Positions 1 to 9,259 of a DNA stretch of 64,000 bases are shown here, in pieces. The notes beneath the pieces are model-generated. The model did not search any database and was not told where the DNA came from. It saw only the letters and a program-made list of their open reading frames with translations. The position numbers were made by a program, and so were the translations under genes. This stretch comes from Parietichytrium sp. I65-24A. Lineage: Eukaryota > Sar > Bigyra > Thraustochytrida > Thraustochytriidae. The stretch covers positions 124,001 through 188,000 of the forward strand of contig BLSF01000027.1 of assembly GCA_012862575.1 (NCBI GenBank). The letters are read 5' to 3'. Position 1 is the first letter of the stretch, and every line of letters begins with the position of its first letter.

Positions 1-661
1 AACCACTCCGGCCCACACAGCCGCGAGCACCACGCATAGCTTCCGACCTCCCACCATCATCTCCCTTGCAAGGTCTTTCGCAACAACCTGCCGCACCAAT
101 CACCGCCGCTGTATCTATCCTTGGCTTCGCTTGCCACAATGCCTCGCGCCGCTTGTCACGATCCACAGGATCTTCCCTTATCTTTTGTTCCTCATTCACA
201 GTCGTAGAAGTCGTAGACCTTAAAAGCAGATGGGGTATAGTAGAGCAATGCGAAATGTGAGTGCACCTGACAGTGAGTGCATATGCTCATTTGTGACCTC
301 TTACGAGGCATGCCAGGCCGTTGAAGCTCTGAAAGACTCGGAGGAGAGGTCCAAAGCGCGGAGCAAGACTGCTTTTCGTTCAACGTTGACTATGATCGAG
401 ATTGCGGACGGAAATGAAGAAGTAATAATACAGTTAAATTTATCAACTATAGAGAAGAAAAAGGTCGAGCGAGTCGAGGTTTCGAATTTCTTTTGAGAAT
501 ATTTGAAGACGCTTTCCGTGTTCCCAGTCTTTTCGGATCGGCGGATCAGCACCACCCACAGGACCAGCCTGTTCAGGGGCTCAATTCTTCTTCTCTACCA
601 ACGCATTTTTTACTATCTGCAAAGCCCGCGCAAAAATACAACCATCGAATAATAGTGAAAC
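1..661. other. Left-edge intergenic region
   Basis: No recognisable gene family is visible here. The only frame with protein-like composition is the short plus-strand frame at 230-496, listed separately. The minus strand continues past the stop of the dynein-derived gene without any dynein-like reading frame, so the missing motor half of that protein is not found within this 661-base stretch. Confidence 0.5.
230..496 (+). CDS. Possible small hypothetical protein
   Basis: This is an ATG-started frame of 88 codons ending in TGA. I do not recognise it. The second half has the alternating hydrophobic and charged pattern of a real beta-rich domain (around TLTMIEIADGNEEVIIQLNL), while the first part carries two cysteines. 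The frame converges on the dynein-derived gene with a 165-base gap. It could be a small gene or the last exon of a gene whose start lies outside the window: a CAG lies just before the ATG and could be a splice acceptor. Chance open frames of this length are common, so support is weak. Confidence 0.25.
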   Translation: MGYSRAMRNVSAPDSECICSFVTSYEACQAVEALKDSEERSKARSKTAFRSTLTMIEIADGNEEVIIQLNLSTIEKKKVERVEVSNFF

Positions 662-3600
662 TTATGCTGTAGACTCAGCAGGCCCCGGGGTTTGTATTGA
701 TTCTGCGAAAACATTAGCGACCTCGACAATCACTACGTGTGGGAGCTCTTCGAGTTGGCGGAATAGCTGCTTAACACTGTTTTGGTAGTGTGCTTGCTCA
801 CTTTTTAATGTCGGATTGCTTGCAGACTTCAAGAGCTCGTGAAGGTGCTCCAACTTGCGCGTTTGCTTTTGTATCTGTAGGGAAAGAACGTCGATCCGAT
901 CGGGCAGTGTTTGCTTGACTTTCATCACAAATTCTGCATAGTGATGCGGACGGATGCCGGGCTGAACAACCTTTTCAAGAAAGGCTGTTGCAATAAGAGG
1001 CACAATTGATTCGTCGTCAAAGGCGGTCCTCTTTTCCAGGCCCTCTTGGCTCAGCCACCAAGGATCCAGAATAAAGCGGTTGGCTACACGTTTAAGCCTG
1101 GGGAAGTCGTCCTCAATCGAAAGAAGCTGTGGAGATTGCTCAAAACATATAATGTGAACTGGAAATTTCTTCCCAGTGTCATTTGCCTCCTGCAGGACTT
1201 GAATGTCCGGAACTTCCTCCAAATAATTTACGAGAGGTTTCTGTTCGTCCTTCAAAAGTGTGATCGTGACTTCCTCCACGTCATCCATGAGCTCGAACAC
1301 GTGGCGCTCCTGGAGCGCGAAATCGGTGCTGTGAAAAGCAAACTCCCAATACACATTGCGAAGGACATCCGGGCTTTGTAACCTTGCCATTAGCTCTGCG
1401 CACTCTGGATTCTTTGCCAATTCCTCAGGAGTCCTGCCGTCGTGAATGATGATCTTCGTCGGGTTCCCGATCCAGCTACGTTCTCCAACTCTACGCAAGG
1501 AACGAAGAACTTTCTTTTCCCAATCCCGCCAATCAGAATAACGAGACAGGTAGAGCTCCAATTTGTTGGTCGGCAAGGCAAGGTGATCCAACAGCTCTGG
1601 AGGAATTTCGTCGGTAGAGGATCCCGAAGAATTTGTCGCGGTGACTTTGTTTTCAGATTCTTCTCCAGAGTCGGCCAGCTGCTTGAGCTCGAGCATCTTC
1701 TCTCGAAGCGTGTCCAAATTTACATTGATATGGCAGGGGACGAGACTATTCCTTATTCTGCCGGGCAATTTTTGCTTCCTTGTGGTCATGACCATACCCA
1801 GTGGATTAATATCAGCCTTCTCAAGCTCTGTCCACGTACATTTTTCGTCTATAATTGCCCATGCTTTGCTTCGACTTAAACCGGTTTGTATTCTCTGTAT
1901 TTGCAAAGCAGACTCGCAGGAAATTATAGGGCAGTGCTTGCCGATGGTAGCCGCGAATGAAACCACAGCCGCGGCTCTCTGTTGCGAGATTAGCAGTGAT
2001 TCTTGCGCGTGGTAAAATACCTTACAGATGGTGAGCTGCCATTGGCTTGACGGCAAGAGTAAGAATGTGGGGCAGTTCCCGCTCACCAGTTCAAAGCCAT
2101 ACTGGTAGGTCCCAAGCTCGTCTTTGTAATCCATTATAATATCGATGTTCCCGTTGCTACGTTGCTCGAAATTTAGGCGCGCATCGGACTTTTCAAGATC
2201 CAAGGCGTTCATGGTGACAAGAAGGAGTGTTTCCACGGTTCGGCAGACACGCCGAAGAGCATGAGAGCGAGTGTTTTGACCTGCTAAATTTCCGCGCGGA
2301 CGCTTGGACCCTTTGTAGTTGGCTAGCTCGCCCGCAGCCTTCCGGTAACCTTTCACGAGAGAGTACACATCCGCGCCGAGGGCTCTCCTCCATTCCTCCC
2401 ATCGAGGTTTTGCTAGTTTCCGAGAGGCTTTAGCCATCGAAAACATCGCTTTCTCAGTTACTTTCGCGAGTAGAAGCTTTTGGCGCTGCATGCGTGGCCT
2501 TTGCAACTTTCCGATTTGAGCAGCGTTTGAGGACTCTGTCAGCAGGATTCGCAACGACAATTCGCATATTTGTTTAGGCCATCTTTCGGCCATTTGAAAC
2601 AAAAGATCCTCAGCATCTGGAATACAGCGTAAAGCATTTTCGCCGTCCACCGGGGCGTTCGTTCTTAAAAAGTGAACGCATTCTTGGAATTGATGCCGAA
2701 GAGAATTTTCCACTGCTTCTTCTACCTTCTGGAATGAAGAACTTACACACGGTGTCTTCAGCATCAATTTTTCCCCGATGTCGTTGACCACGCTTCCAAT
2801 GGAGTTGTGTTCCTTGCTTGTGGATCTTCGCAACCCGTCCAAAGCTCCCCCGCCTCCCAAGAGATTCCTTCGTCTTTCTGCGCTCTCAATTCTATGATTT
2901 GGCACACCAAAGTACGGATACAGATGCGGAATCAGAAGCAGGAGATCAAAGTTCTTGACATGCGGGGTCAAGACGTCGTCGGAAACCAGCATTAAAAGAG
3001 GCTCTTTTGCTCGCATAGTCTCTAGTTCAAAGTGTGACCCTTGAGCAAAGTCCTTGTCCTCCTCTGCGCGCGATTTGTCGCGCACCGAAAGAACGTGTTC
3101 AAACCACATATCGATTCTGGGAAGACAGCGTTGCACTCCTGCGCATTTGACCACGGATTCCCGCAAATCTTTCAGCCGCGCGAGCTGATTCTCTGTGACC
3201 ACCTCCACTTCCCAAGGCAAAGATGCGGGTACCTTTGACTCTATTTTGCGCATCTGGCTCTCCATGTCGTCGAGTGAACTTTCTGCTTCGTACTCTATGG
3301 CAGCAGATGAAGCAATCTCCTCCAGCGCCTTAATGTTCAAAATTAAATCAGAGTGATTTTCGATGACGTCCTCAAGAGCAGTTTCGTACGTGGGCTCGAA
3401 GTACTTGGTATGGCTCTTGTCCGAAAACTCCATCCAGTGGCTTCTTTGAAGACCTTGAACAGAGAGAACTCTTACAAGTTGCTCGGTGTTGAGCATTTCA
3501 CTCACAAGCTTTTCATTGTGCAGATACACATGGCCACAAGGCTCGGCTGTCTGTTTATAAAACTTTCCCGCCCTCAGACTCTCAATCTTCTCGAGGACGC

Positions 3601-6553
3601 TGTCGCACTCAAGCTTAAGCAAACTTCCTTTAAACCAGGCAGCATGCAGTTCTGCAAGGTCTGCGGCAGTACTCCAAATTGCAGCGATAGGTTGAATGCG
3701 ATTCATTAGTTCTATAGACAAGGACTGGATCTCCTCAGCATCCTGGGACATGCCAAAAAGCTCTGCTCGCTTGCTCAATTCATCACTCTTCTCAACACAG
3801 GCAGCAATGTTCTCCTCCAGCAACGCCGCACTGACGGCATTCTCCTCGATCCTCTCCAGATCCGTATAGTTAGCGCTTGACTCTAGGAATTTCATGTACT
3901 CCTTCACTTTCTTCACCTGTTTACTGATCTGCTCCTGAAGAACCACTTTCAAATCCATTTTTCTGGATTCAAGATCAGCTCGCACGTGCTGCGCCCGAAG
4001 GTGAAGCTGCCGTGGAAGGGCAAATGTCTCCCAGCGGAGCTTGAGAACGTCCGGTGCAACTTTGCATTGCTGTTCATCGAGCTTGTTGAATCTTGATACC
4101 ACCCACCGATTAATTCGCATTTCTAGTTTTGAAATGCCATGCGACACTTTATCGATCTCTGCCCAAACTTGCTCAAGACTCTCCGTGGTTTGCGAAGAGA
4201 TGGTGAGTTTGGCGCGAGCGGCTTCGTACTCCTTCCTCAAGTTTGCACAAGCTGCCACCGCGCTCTCCGTGATTGACTTTTGCAACCCGTCCTTAATAGC
4301 CTTTGCTCTTTCTATCAGAGCATCTTTTAGCTCCACGAAATCAAGCTGGAACACTCCGTATCCGATCTTATCTGGTATCTTGATATTTTCCTCGAGTAAA
4401 AACTTGCCCCGCTCCTCTAGATCTAGCTCTCCAAAGCGAGAGTCAATCTCGCTGATGAAGCTTCGGCAATAAAGTTGTGGCTTGTGAGATATCCCAAGCA
4501 GCACTGATTTCACCCTGTGGAGCACTTCGGGGCCCTCAACGTTACACCACTCCGTGAGGCGGACTTTGATTGTCTCTGGGATGCTATGGTCGTCAAATAC
4601 CATCGCCCGGATCGATGGGAACGGGTCAAGGCTACCACGAAAGCTCTCAAATATCTCCCCGACCTTTTCAAGGGCTGCCTCAAAGCTAGGAGCAATCCGG
4701 TGAGAAAATGACTCCTGATCGGCAAGGCGTGATGCATGAATAGAATCTCGTGGTGAGGACGCGATGTGGCCAGGCGCCTGCTCTGCGGGATCGCCCATAG
4801 AGTCTTCAATCTCGAGCTCATCCTCACTTCCAAGCGAGTCTGACTCTGAGCTGTCTGTATGGCGGTGATGAGAGTGGTCCTCGGACCCAATACTACTCAT
4901 CCAAGGAATATGGCTCGTATCGCTCAGCAAATCATCGTATCCTGTTGACGGGGATCCAGGGTCCTGCAGTTTTTCTAGCCGCGTTTTGTGCACCAATTTC
5001 ACACTAAAATGGATGAACGGAATGCTCGAGGTGAAGAGCGACTCAAACTCCTCGATGCTTCTCTGCATCACCTCCGACAGCGTTTCTGTCATGAGCAGCT
5101 CAAACAGCCTCAGCAGCCGCTGCAAGCGTTTGGGCCGGCTGAAATCCGATTGCTCAAGCACATGTGCCCTCAGAATGTGGTAAATATCCATCAGCCAAAC
5201 AGACCTAAGCTTCTGCAGCCCGCGCTCTCTAGTCTCCGTTTGCAACCTGCAAAAATCTGACAGTTCCATCGCCGCCACACTCTGATCCAGCGCTCTGAAA
5301 AGCCGAACCGATGCCGCCACATCCTTGCAAAGAACCCACATCTTGCTCACCGCCGCCACGCCGCAGGGAGAGAACCGGCCACTTTTCCTCAATAGCTCCT
5401 CCTTCCTGCGCGCCACTATCTGTGCTGACCACCGGGCCTCATCGTTCCACCGGTGCTCGCGCTCCATCGCAAATTGGTTCCCCAATTTCGCCCGCACGGC
5501 CAGCGCCACTTGCGCACTCTTGTACTGCGCGTGAACCTCCTCCAGAAGATCGCGCCACAGTGCCGGCGAATTGTGCGCCAGCGCGAGCTGCCTCGGCTTT
5601 GGGGGATTGCAGTCCTCCTGTTGGTTGCTACCAGTCTTGAATCGGTGGACGTGCTGCTTGGCTCGCAGCACCAACTTGGAGACCACATCGGTTCCGAGCA
5701 TGTGAATTCGTTCCTCAAGGTGTACGCCGAGCGTTCCCGGAACGGTTGTTCTGGGAAGAGATTCCCCGGCAGGAGGGAGTTCAGTCGTGGCGTTTCTGAA
5801 TTCCACCCGAGGTTCCTGCGGATCAGTCGGGATGGTGGGGTCCATGACTAGTCGGTGAAACCTCTGTTCCGCCAATTCCTCCGCGCGCGCTGCCCTGCGC
5901 TCCCATTCTTGCAGGGTCTCCTCTTCCACCGCCCACACGCGGTCCTGTGCCACCGCACGCCGCGCGCCGTCTCGGTATGTCAGCACGCTCACCCGCCTTC
6001 CGTGGCTGTCGCTCGCCTCATCCTCCTCCATGCGTTCCGCTCGCTCCACATTTTCCACATTTTCCACATTTTCCACGTGTTCCACGTGTTCCACGCGACA
6101 CGGTTCCCAGGTGTAAGATCCGGAGCCGGCGTAGACGCGCACCTTGGCGCGAGTGCCAGGCGGGAGGCGACTGTTATTCGTCGTCGTAGTTGGCTCTACA
6201 GCAGCGGCCAACGCGCGGCGCGCGCGCAGCTGGTCGGCGCTCGCCGGCGTGGGTTCTGCCGCCTGGCCCGGTTCTCGGGCGGGTTCCTGCACACGGCGCT
6301 TGCGAGGGCTGGCTGGCCCGCGCGCGCTCGGGTTCCGCGGGTTCCGCGGGTTCTGCGGGTTCCACGGGTTCCGCGGCGCCCGCGGGCTCAGCGAAGGGTT
6401 CCCCGGGTTCCGCTCCACCGCCGCCGCCCATTCCAGAAGGTCGCGACGAGCGGACTGAACGCCGCGGATCACGGTGGAGGCGCCGCCTCCTTTGTTCCCC
6501 CCCGCGCTGAAACCCGCTCCGCCCGCGCTGAAACCATGCGCGCCGGAGGGCAT
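662..6553 (-). CDS. Dynein heavy chain-derived protein lacking a functional motor
   Basis: The single uninterrupted frame encodes 1963 residues from an ATG. Residues about 330-530 resemble the tail of monomeric inner-arm axonemal dyneins. Residues about 690-1240 resemble the DHC_N2/linker region. Residues about 1475-1590 align with AAA1: YQYGFELVSG stands where dyneins have a YGYEYLG-like sequence, and the spacing to the Walker B region is nearly normal. The P-loop (GPAGTGKT in true dyneins) reads ISQQRAAA, while the Walker B-like pair survives in WAIIDEK. About 220 residues then replace AAA2, AAA3 and most of AAA4. Residues about 1795-1935 resemble the end of AAA4 and the start of the stalk coiled coil, and the protein then stops. 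There is no microtubule-binding domain, AAA5 or AAA6; a normal heavy chain exceeds 4000 residues. The N-terminus carries low-complexity repeats and residues 550-600 are acidic. A long intact frame argues that it is still used, perhaps as a scaffold. Family origin is well supported; present function is unknown. Confidence 0.8.
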   Translation of the reverse strand: MPSGAHGFSAGGAGFSAGGNKGGGASTVIRGVQSARRDLLEWAAAVERNPGNPSLSPRAPRNPWNPQNPRNPRNPSARGPASPRKRRVQEPAREPGQAAEPTPASADQLRARRALAAAVEPTTTTNNSRLPPGTRAKVRVYAGSGSYTWEPCRVEHVEHVENVENVENVERAERMEEDEASDSHGRRVSVLTYRDGARRAVAQDRVWAVEEETLQEWERRAARAEELAEQRFHRLVMDPTIPTDPQEPRVEFRNATTELPPAGESLPRTTVPGTLGVHLEERIHMLGTDVVSKLVLRAKQHVHRFKTGSNQQEDCNPPKPRQLALAHNSPALWRDLLEEVHAQYKSAQVALAVRAKLGNQFAMEREHRWNDEARWSAQIVARRKEELLRKSGRFSPCGVAAVSKMWVLCKDVAASVRLFRALDQSVAAMELSDFCRLQTETRERGLQKLRSVWLMDIYHILRAHVLEQSDFSRPKRLQRLLRLFELLMTETLSEVMQRSIEEFESLFTSSIPFIHFSVKLVHKTRLEKLQDPGSPSTGYDDLLSDTSHIPWMSSIGSEDHSHHRHTDSSESDSLGSEDELEIEDSMGDPAEQAPGHIASSPRDSIHASRLADQESFSHRIAPSFEAALEKVGEIFESFRGSLDPFPSIRAMVFDDHSIPETIKVRLTEWCNVEGPEVLHRVKSVLLGISHKPQLYCRSFISEIDSRFGELDLEERGKFLLEENIKIPDKIGYGVFQLDFVELKDALIERAKAIKDGLQKSITESAVAACANLRKEYEAARAKLTISSQTTESLEQVWAEIDKVSHGISKLEMRINRWVVSRFNKLDEQQCKVAPDVLKLRWETFALPRQLHLRAQHVRADLESRKMDLKVVLQEQISKQVKKVKEYMKFLESSANYTDLERIEENAVSAALLEENIAACVEKSDELSKRAELFGMSQDAEEIQSLSIELMNRIQPIAAIWSTAADLAELHAAWFKGSLLKLECDSVLEKIESLRAGKFYKQTAEPCGHVYLHNEKLVSEMLNTEQLVRVLSVQGLQRSHWMEFSDKSHTKYFEPTYETALEDVIENHSDLILNIKALEEIASSAAIEYEAESSLDDMESQMRKIESKVPASLPWEVEVVTENQLARLKDLRESVVKCAGVQRCLPRIDMWFEHVLSVRDKSRAEEDKDFAQGSHFELETMRAKEPLLMLVSDDVLTPHVKNFDLLLLIPHLYPYFGVPNHRIESAERRRNLLGGGGALDGLRRSTSKEHNSIGSVVNDIGEKLMLKTPCVSSSFQKVEEAVENSLRHQFQECVHFLRTNAPVDGENALRCIPDAEDLLFQMAERWPKQICELSLRILLTESSNAAQIGKLQRPRMQRQKLLLAKVTEKAMFSMAKASRKLAKPRWEEWRRALGADVYSLVKGYRKAAGELANYKGSKRPRGNLAGQNTRSHALRRVCRTVETLLLVTMNALDLEKSDARLNFEQRSNGNIDIIMDYKDELGTYQYGFELVSGNCPTFLLLPSSQWQLTICKVFYHAQESLLISQQRAAAVVSFAATIGKHCPIISCESALQIQRIQTGLSRSKAWAIIDEKCTWTELEKADINPLGMVMTTRKQKLPGRIRNSLVPCHINVNLDTLREKMLELKQLADSGEESENKVTATNSSGSSTDEIPPELLDHLALPTNKLELYLSRYSDWRDWEKKVLRSLRRVGERSWIGNPTKIIIHDGRTPEELAKNPECAELMARLQSPDVLRNVYWEFAFHSTDFALQERHVFELMDDVEEVTITLLKDEQKPLVNYLEEVPDIQVLQEANDTGKKFPVHIICFEQSPQLLSIEDDFPRLKRVANRFILDPWWLSQEGLEKRTAFDDESIVPLIATAFLEKVVQPGIRPHHYAEFVMKVKQTLPDRIDVLSLQIQKQTRKLEHLHELLKSASNPTLKSEQAHYQNSVKQLFRQLEELPHVVIVEVANVFAESIQTPGPAESTA
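6045..6095. repeat. 9-bp tandem repeat in coding sequence
   Basis: Five to six imperfect 9-base units of the type TCCACATTT/TCCACGTGT lie inside the dynein-derived gene. On the minus strand they encode the V-E-[HN] tripeptide repeats at residues about 153-170. The whole-codon unit length keeps the frame open. Confidence 0.85.
6329..6376. repeat. 9-bp tandem repeat in coding sequence
   Basis: About five imperfect copies of CGGGTTCCG encode N-P-[RQ] tripeptides near the N-terminus of the dynein-derived protein (residues about 60-75). The region is GC-rich and probably unstructured. Confidence 0.8.
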
Positions 6554-7828
6554 GGTTAGGGTCGGCGCTGGCTAGCAAGGTAGCTCGCCGGGGACGTACG
6601 CGCTCCCTCACAAGTTTGTTCGACCACCGTACGTATGGGAAGGGAGTTCCGGTGGGGTTGTATATGACCCGATAGAGAATACGGTAGGATGCAGAACACG
6701 TTCCCGCACAATGAATGAAAGAAATGAACGTTTTTCATGGTCTCTACTCTAGTAGCTAGCTAGCATTTGTCTCTGTCAGAACTGCTAGTTCGACCTATGC
6801 GTTTACACTACCGAGACCACATCTCTAGTGGACGATCTATTCAGAACTTTAAATACCGGTACCTCGAGGGGATTACTGTAATGCCTGTGGGGGGCGGTAG
6901 GACTCCGAGAGAATGTTCATTTTATTCCATTTGCTTTTCTCGACGAGGCGTGGTTGCGTGTGAATGTGGTGATGCGTGGTAGGTAGGTCGGTCCTGAGAC
7001 TAGTCGGGATGTTGCTCCAGATTAGGGCATAGGCGGGGAGCGTACGAGACAGTTGATTTCAATAGCCAAAGCCCTTTTAGTTGTATCATTGCAAGCGCCT
7101 GGCCCTCGAAATGAAATGTGATGACTCTGAGAAATTCGGTTCTCGATCGATCTGCCCGGTTCTTCCTTTTATTGATATCCCTAAGCTCGTTGTACATTGC
7201 TGGCGTAAGGAAGAAAAGTTTTACAAGTCCTAGTCTGTCGAGCAGATATCGGTTATTGAACACAAATATCATGACGTCATAGAGGCGTTGAGACATGTTG
7301 AGACCTCGAGAAAGAAATTTCCCGTCAGGGATGACTACTCCATTAATAGTGTTCACTCTCAATAAAAGAGAGTGGCCTAATCTCACGAGGAAACGAATGG
7401 GTACATGAGTGGATGAAAGAAACAGAAAAGTGAGGGAGCAGCGTCTCAAACATAGATGTTCTTTGGCCCCCCGAGAGTTGTCCTGGTTTACGTAGCTTGG
7501 AGTGCCACGACGCCTGAGATGGCCTGAGGCTACAATTCAGACTCCACGCCGCAATTGCGATTGACGGTGATTAGGTGTACCTGTATTACGCGCATGGCAA
7601 TGTGGACAATTGAATTCGGGCTAGTCGTAGCTATGGCGCGTGGCGCGGAGCGAGATTTGCATCGTTCAATTGAAATTCGAGCTTACAAATGAGCTCTCGG
7701 AAAGATGTTCTAGGGTAACTCTTGCGATTCTACTATTGGCTCACTGCCGATTTGGGACGTGAAAACTATCGGAGATTGCAGCTTGACCACGTTCTGTCAG
7801 GCCTGTGGCTCGTGGCGAACAGTCGAGG
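6554..7828. other. Divergent intergenic region between the dynein-derived and WW genes
   Basis: About 1.3 kb separates two divergent starts and should hold both promoters. No gene is certain. A minus-strand frame at 7000-7449 is listed separately. No long repeats were seen. Confidence 0.5.
7000..7296 (-). CDS. Doubtful hypothetical ORF
   Basis: From the ATG at 7296 this frame gives 98 residues, ending at a stop at 7000; the open frame without an ATG extends up to 7449. Parts are protein-like (LYDVMIFVFNNRYLLDRLGL, then a basic stretch), but I recognise no family. It could be a decayed gene, a small gene or chance. It lies in the putative promoter region between two divergent genes, which argues against a functional gene. 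Confidence 0.2.
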   Translation of the reverse strand: MSQRLYDVMIFVFNNRYLLDRLGLVKLFFLTPAMYNELRDINKRKNRADRSRTEFLRVITFHFEGQALAMIQLKGLWLLKSTVSYAPRLCPNLEQHPD

Positions 7829-9157
7829 ATGTCGGCAGCAGGCAATGAGCAGGACGCGAGAATGGCGACGGAAGGAATGGATTGCTGCGTTTCATGCTTT
7901 TCGTTCATGAGCGCCGCGTGGAGAAAAAGGCGCAACAAAGCCCAGCGCGACGCCACCGACGATGTCTTGCCAAGAGAAGAGCTTTCTCCGATACAGCCTT
8001 CGGAAATACAGCTCGCGAGACGGGTTGGTGCGAACTTTGGCGACGAGCCTTTAACATTCAGGAATTTCTCGGTACCTGCAGGCGAGCCAACGAGCCCGAG
8101 GCAGGACCTAGTGGACGTGTCCTTGGACGATAACTCTGAGGACGAAGGCAATCCTGGGCCTGAAGGTCAAAGCAAAGCTGAAACAGAGTCAGCAACCGCT
8201 CCAAAGCTGAGCAACTGGAGCTCCACGGAAGTGGAAGAATTCGAGATCCTCGAGGAAACAGCAGAAGTGGAGGATGAGCGGGTAGTGCCAAGCGAACTAG
8301 TCGAAACGTGGAGGAATGATATTTTGAAGCAGCTTCGCGAAGCATGCAAGGAGAAGGAACGAAATCGCGAGTGTGAACCAGGCAGCATGGGGGGTGACGC
8401 AGTTGCACTCGAAAGCTCGGTCGGGGATCAATCTCAGGACGCTCAAGCCTTCGATGAAGGTTCTGTGAAGGTTAAACTAGAACAACACCAGCACGCCGAG
8501 GACCCTGTGTCTGCCGAGTCTGCTGAGAACGTAGACATTGTCCAGGAAAGCGGAAACGACTCGGCCAGCGGAGAAGTCAATACAATTCTCGAACAAAACA
8601 GCACCTCTTTGTCCGAATCCGGAGAAGTGGAGGAGAAGGTGGAGGACAACGTATTGATAAGCCGCAGTATAGGTAAGGAGGACAGGTCAAGCACAGTAGT
8701 TGAAGCAGACGAATCTCTTGAAGACTTTGAAGAAGAGGAAGAGAAAGTAGTAGAAGAAGAAGAGGAGTCAAAAACCACCAATCTGCCTGGAATTGTAATC
8801 AAATCAGAGAAGAGCGCAGATGAAGACAAAACGGACTGGTCTTCAGTCCAGCTATCGTGGATGGAAGTGATGGACTCGCGAACCGGAAGATTTTACTACT
8901 ACAACTCTGTCACCAAAACCAGCGTCTGGACAAAACCTAAAGGGTTTGACCACATCGCACTCCAAAGAGCCAAGAACGAACGTAAGAGAGGCTCAAGTAT
9001 GGACTGGACCGAAGCCCGTGACGAGCACGGCCGGGTATACTATTTTAACAAGACCACTATGGAGTCCCGCTGGGACCGCCCCTCTTCGCTCCATATGCTC
9101 GATGCTCACAAGCAGGTGACCCAGCAAGCACGATCAGCTTTAGTGAATAATATTTGA
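7829..9157 (+). CDS. Tandem WW-domain protein
   Basis: The product is 442 residues from the first in-frame ATG. Two WW domains sit at the C-terminus: W344...W367 (FYYYN core, then SVWTKP) and W393...W415 (VYYFN core, then SRWDRP). They are separated by a basic linker. Both keep the two signature tryptophans, the aromatic core and the final proline. The preceding 330 residues are acidic, low in complexity and rich in Glu and Ser, and include a run of glutamates near 300. WW pairs bind proline-rich ligands and are common in splicing and transcription factors. There are no FF domains as in PRPF40 and no N-terminal zinc finger as in WBP4, so the exact orthologue is unclear. The gene converges on APC6 with about 100 bases between stops. 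Confidence 0.85.
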   Translation: MSAAGNEQDARMATEGMDCCVSCFSFMSAAWRKRRNKAQRDATDDVLPREELSPIQPSEIQLARRVGANFGDEPLTFRNFSVPAGEPTSPRQDLVDVSLDDNSEDEGNPGPEGQSKAETESATAPKLSNWSSTEVEEFEILEETAEVEDERVVPSELVETWRNDILKQLREACKEKERNRECEPGSMGGDAVALESSVGDQSQDAQAFDEGSVKVKLEQHQHAEDPVSAESAENVDIVQESGNDSASGEVNTILEQNSTSLSESGEVEEKVEDNVLISRSIGKEDRSSTVVEADESLEDFEEEEEKVVEEEEESKTTNLPGIVIKSEKSADEDKTDWSSVQLSWMEVMDSRTGRFYYYNSVTKTSVWTKPKGFDHIALQRAKNERKRGSSMDWTEARDEHGRVYYFNKTTMESRWDRPSSLHMLDAHKQVTQQARSALVNNI

Positions 9158-9259
9158 ATTAAATGAGGCCCAGATTTTGCAACGGTTTTGTAAACTCAGA
9201 GAACTCAGAGCTGGTGACCCATGCTGTCATCGCGGCCAGGGGTTGGCGTCACTCATCAC

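Noticed and set aside
5855-6559. 234-codon plus-strand open frame with Arg/Ala/Pro-rich product
   Set aside because: It lies opposite the GC-rich, repeat-containing 5' end of the dynein-derived gene and has the composition of an antisense shadow.
7805-7828. Upstream extension of the WW-protein frame
   Set aside because: The extension starts at GTG; the first ATG is at 7829 and there is no reason to prefer a non-ATG start.
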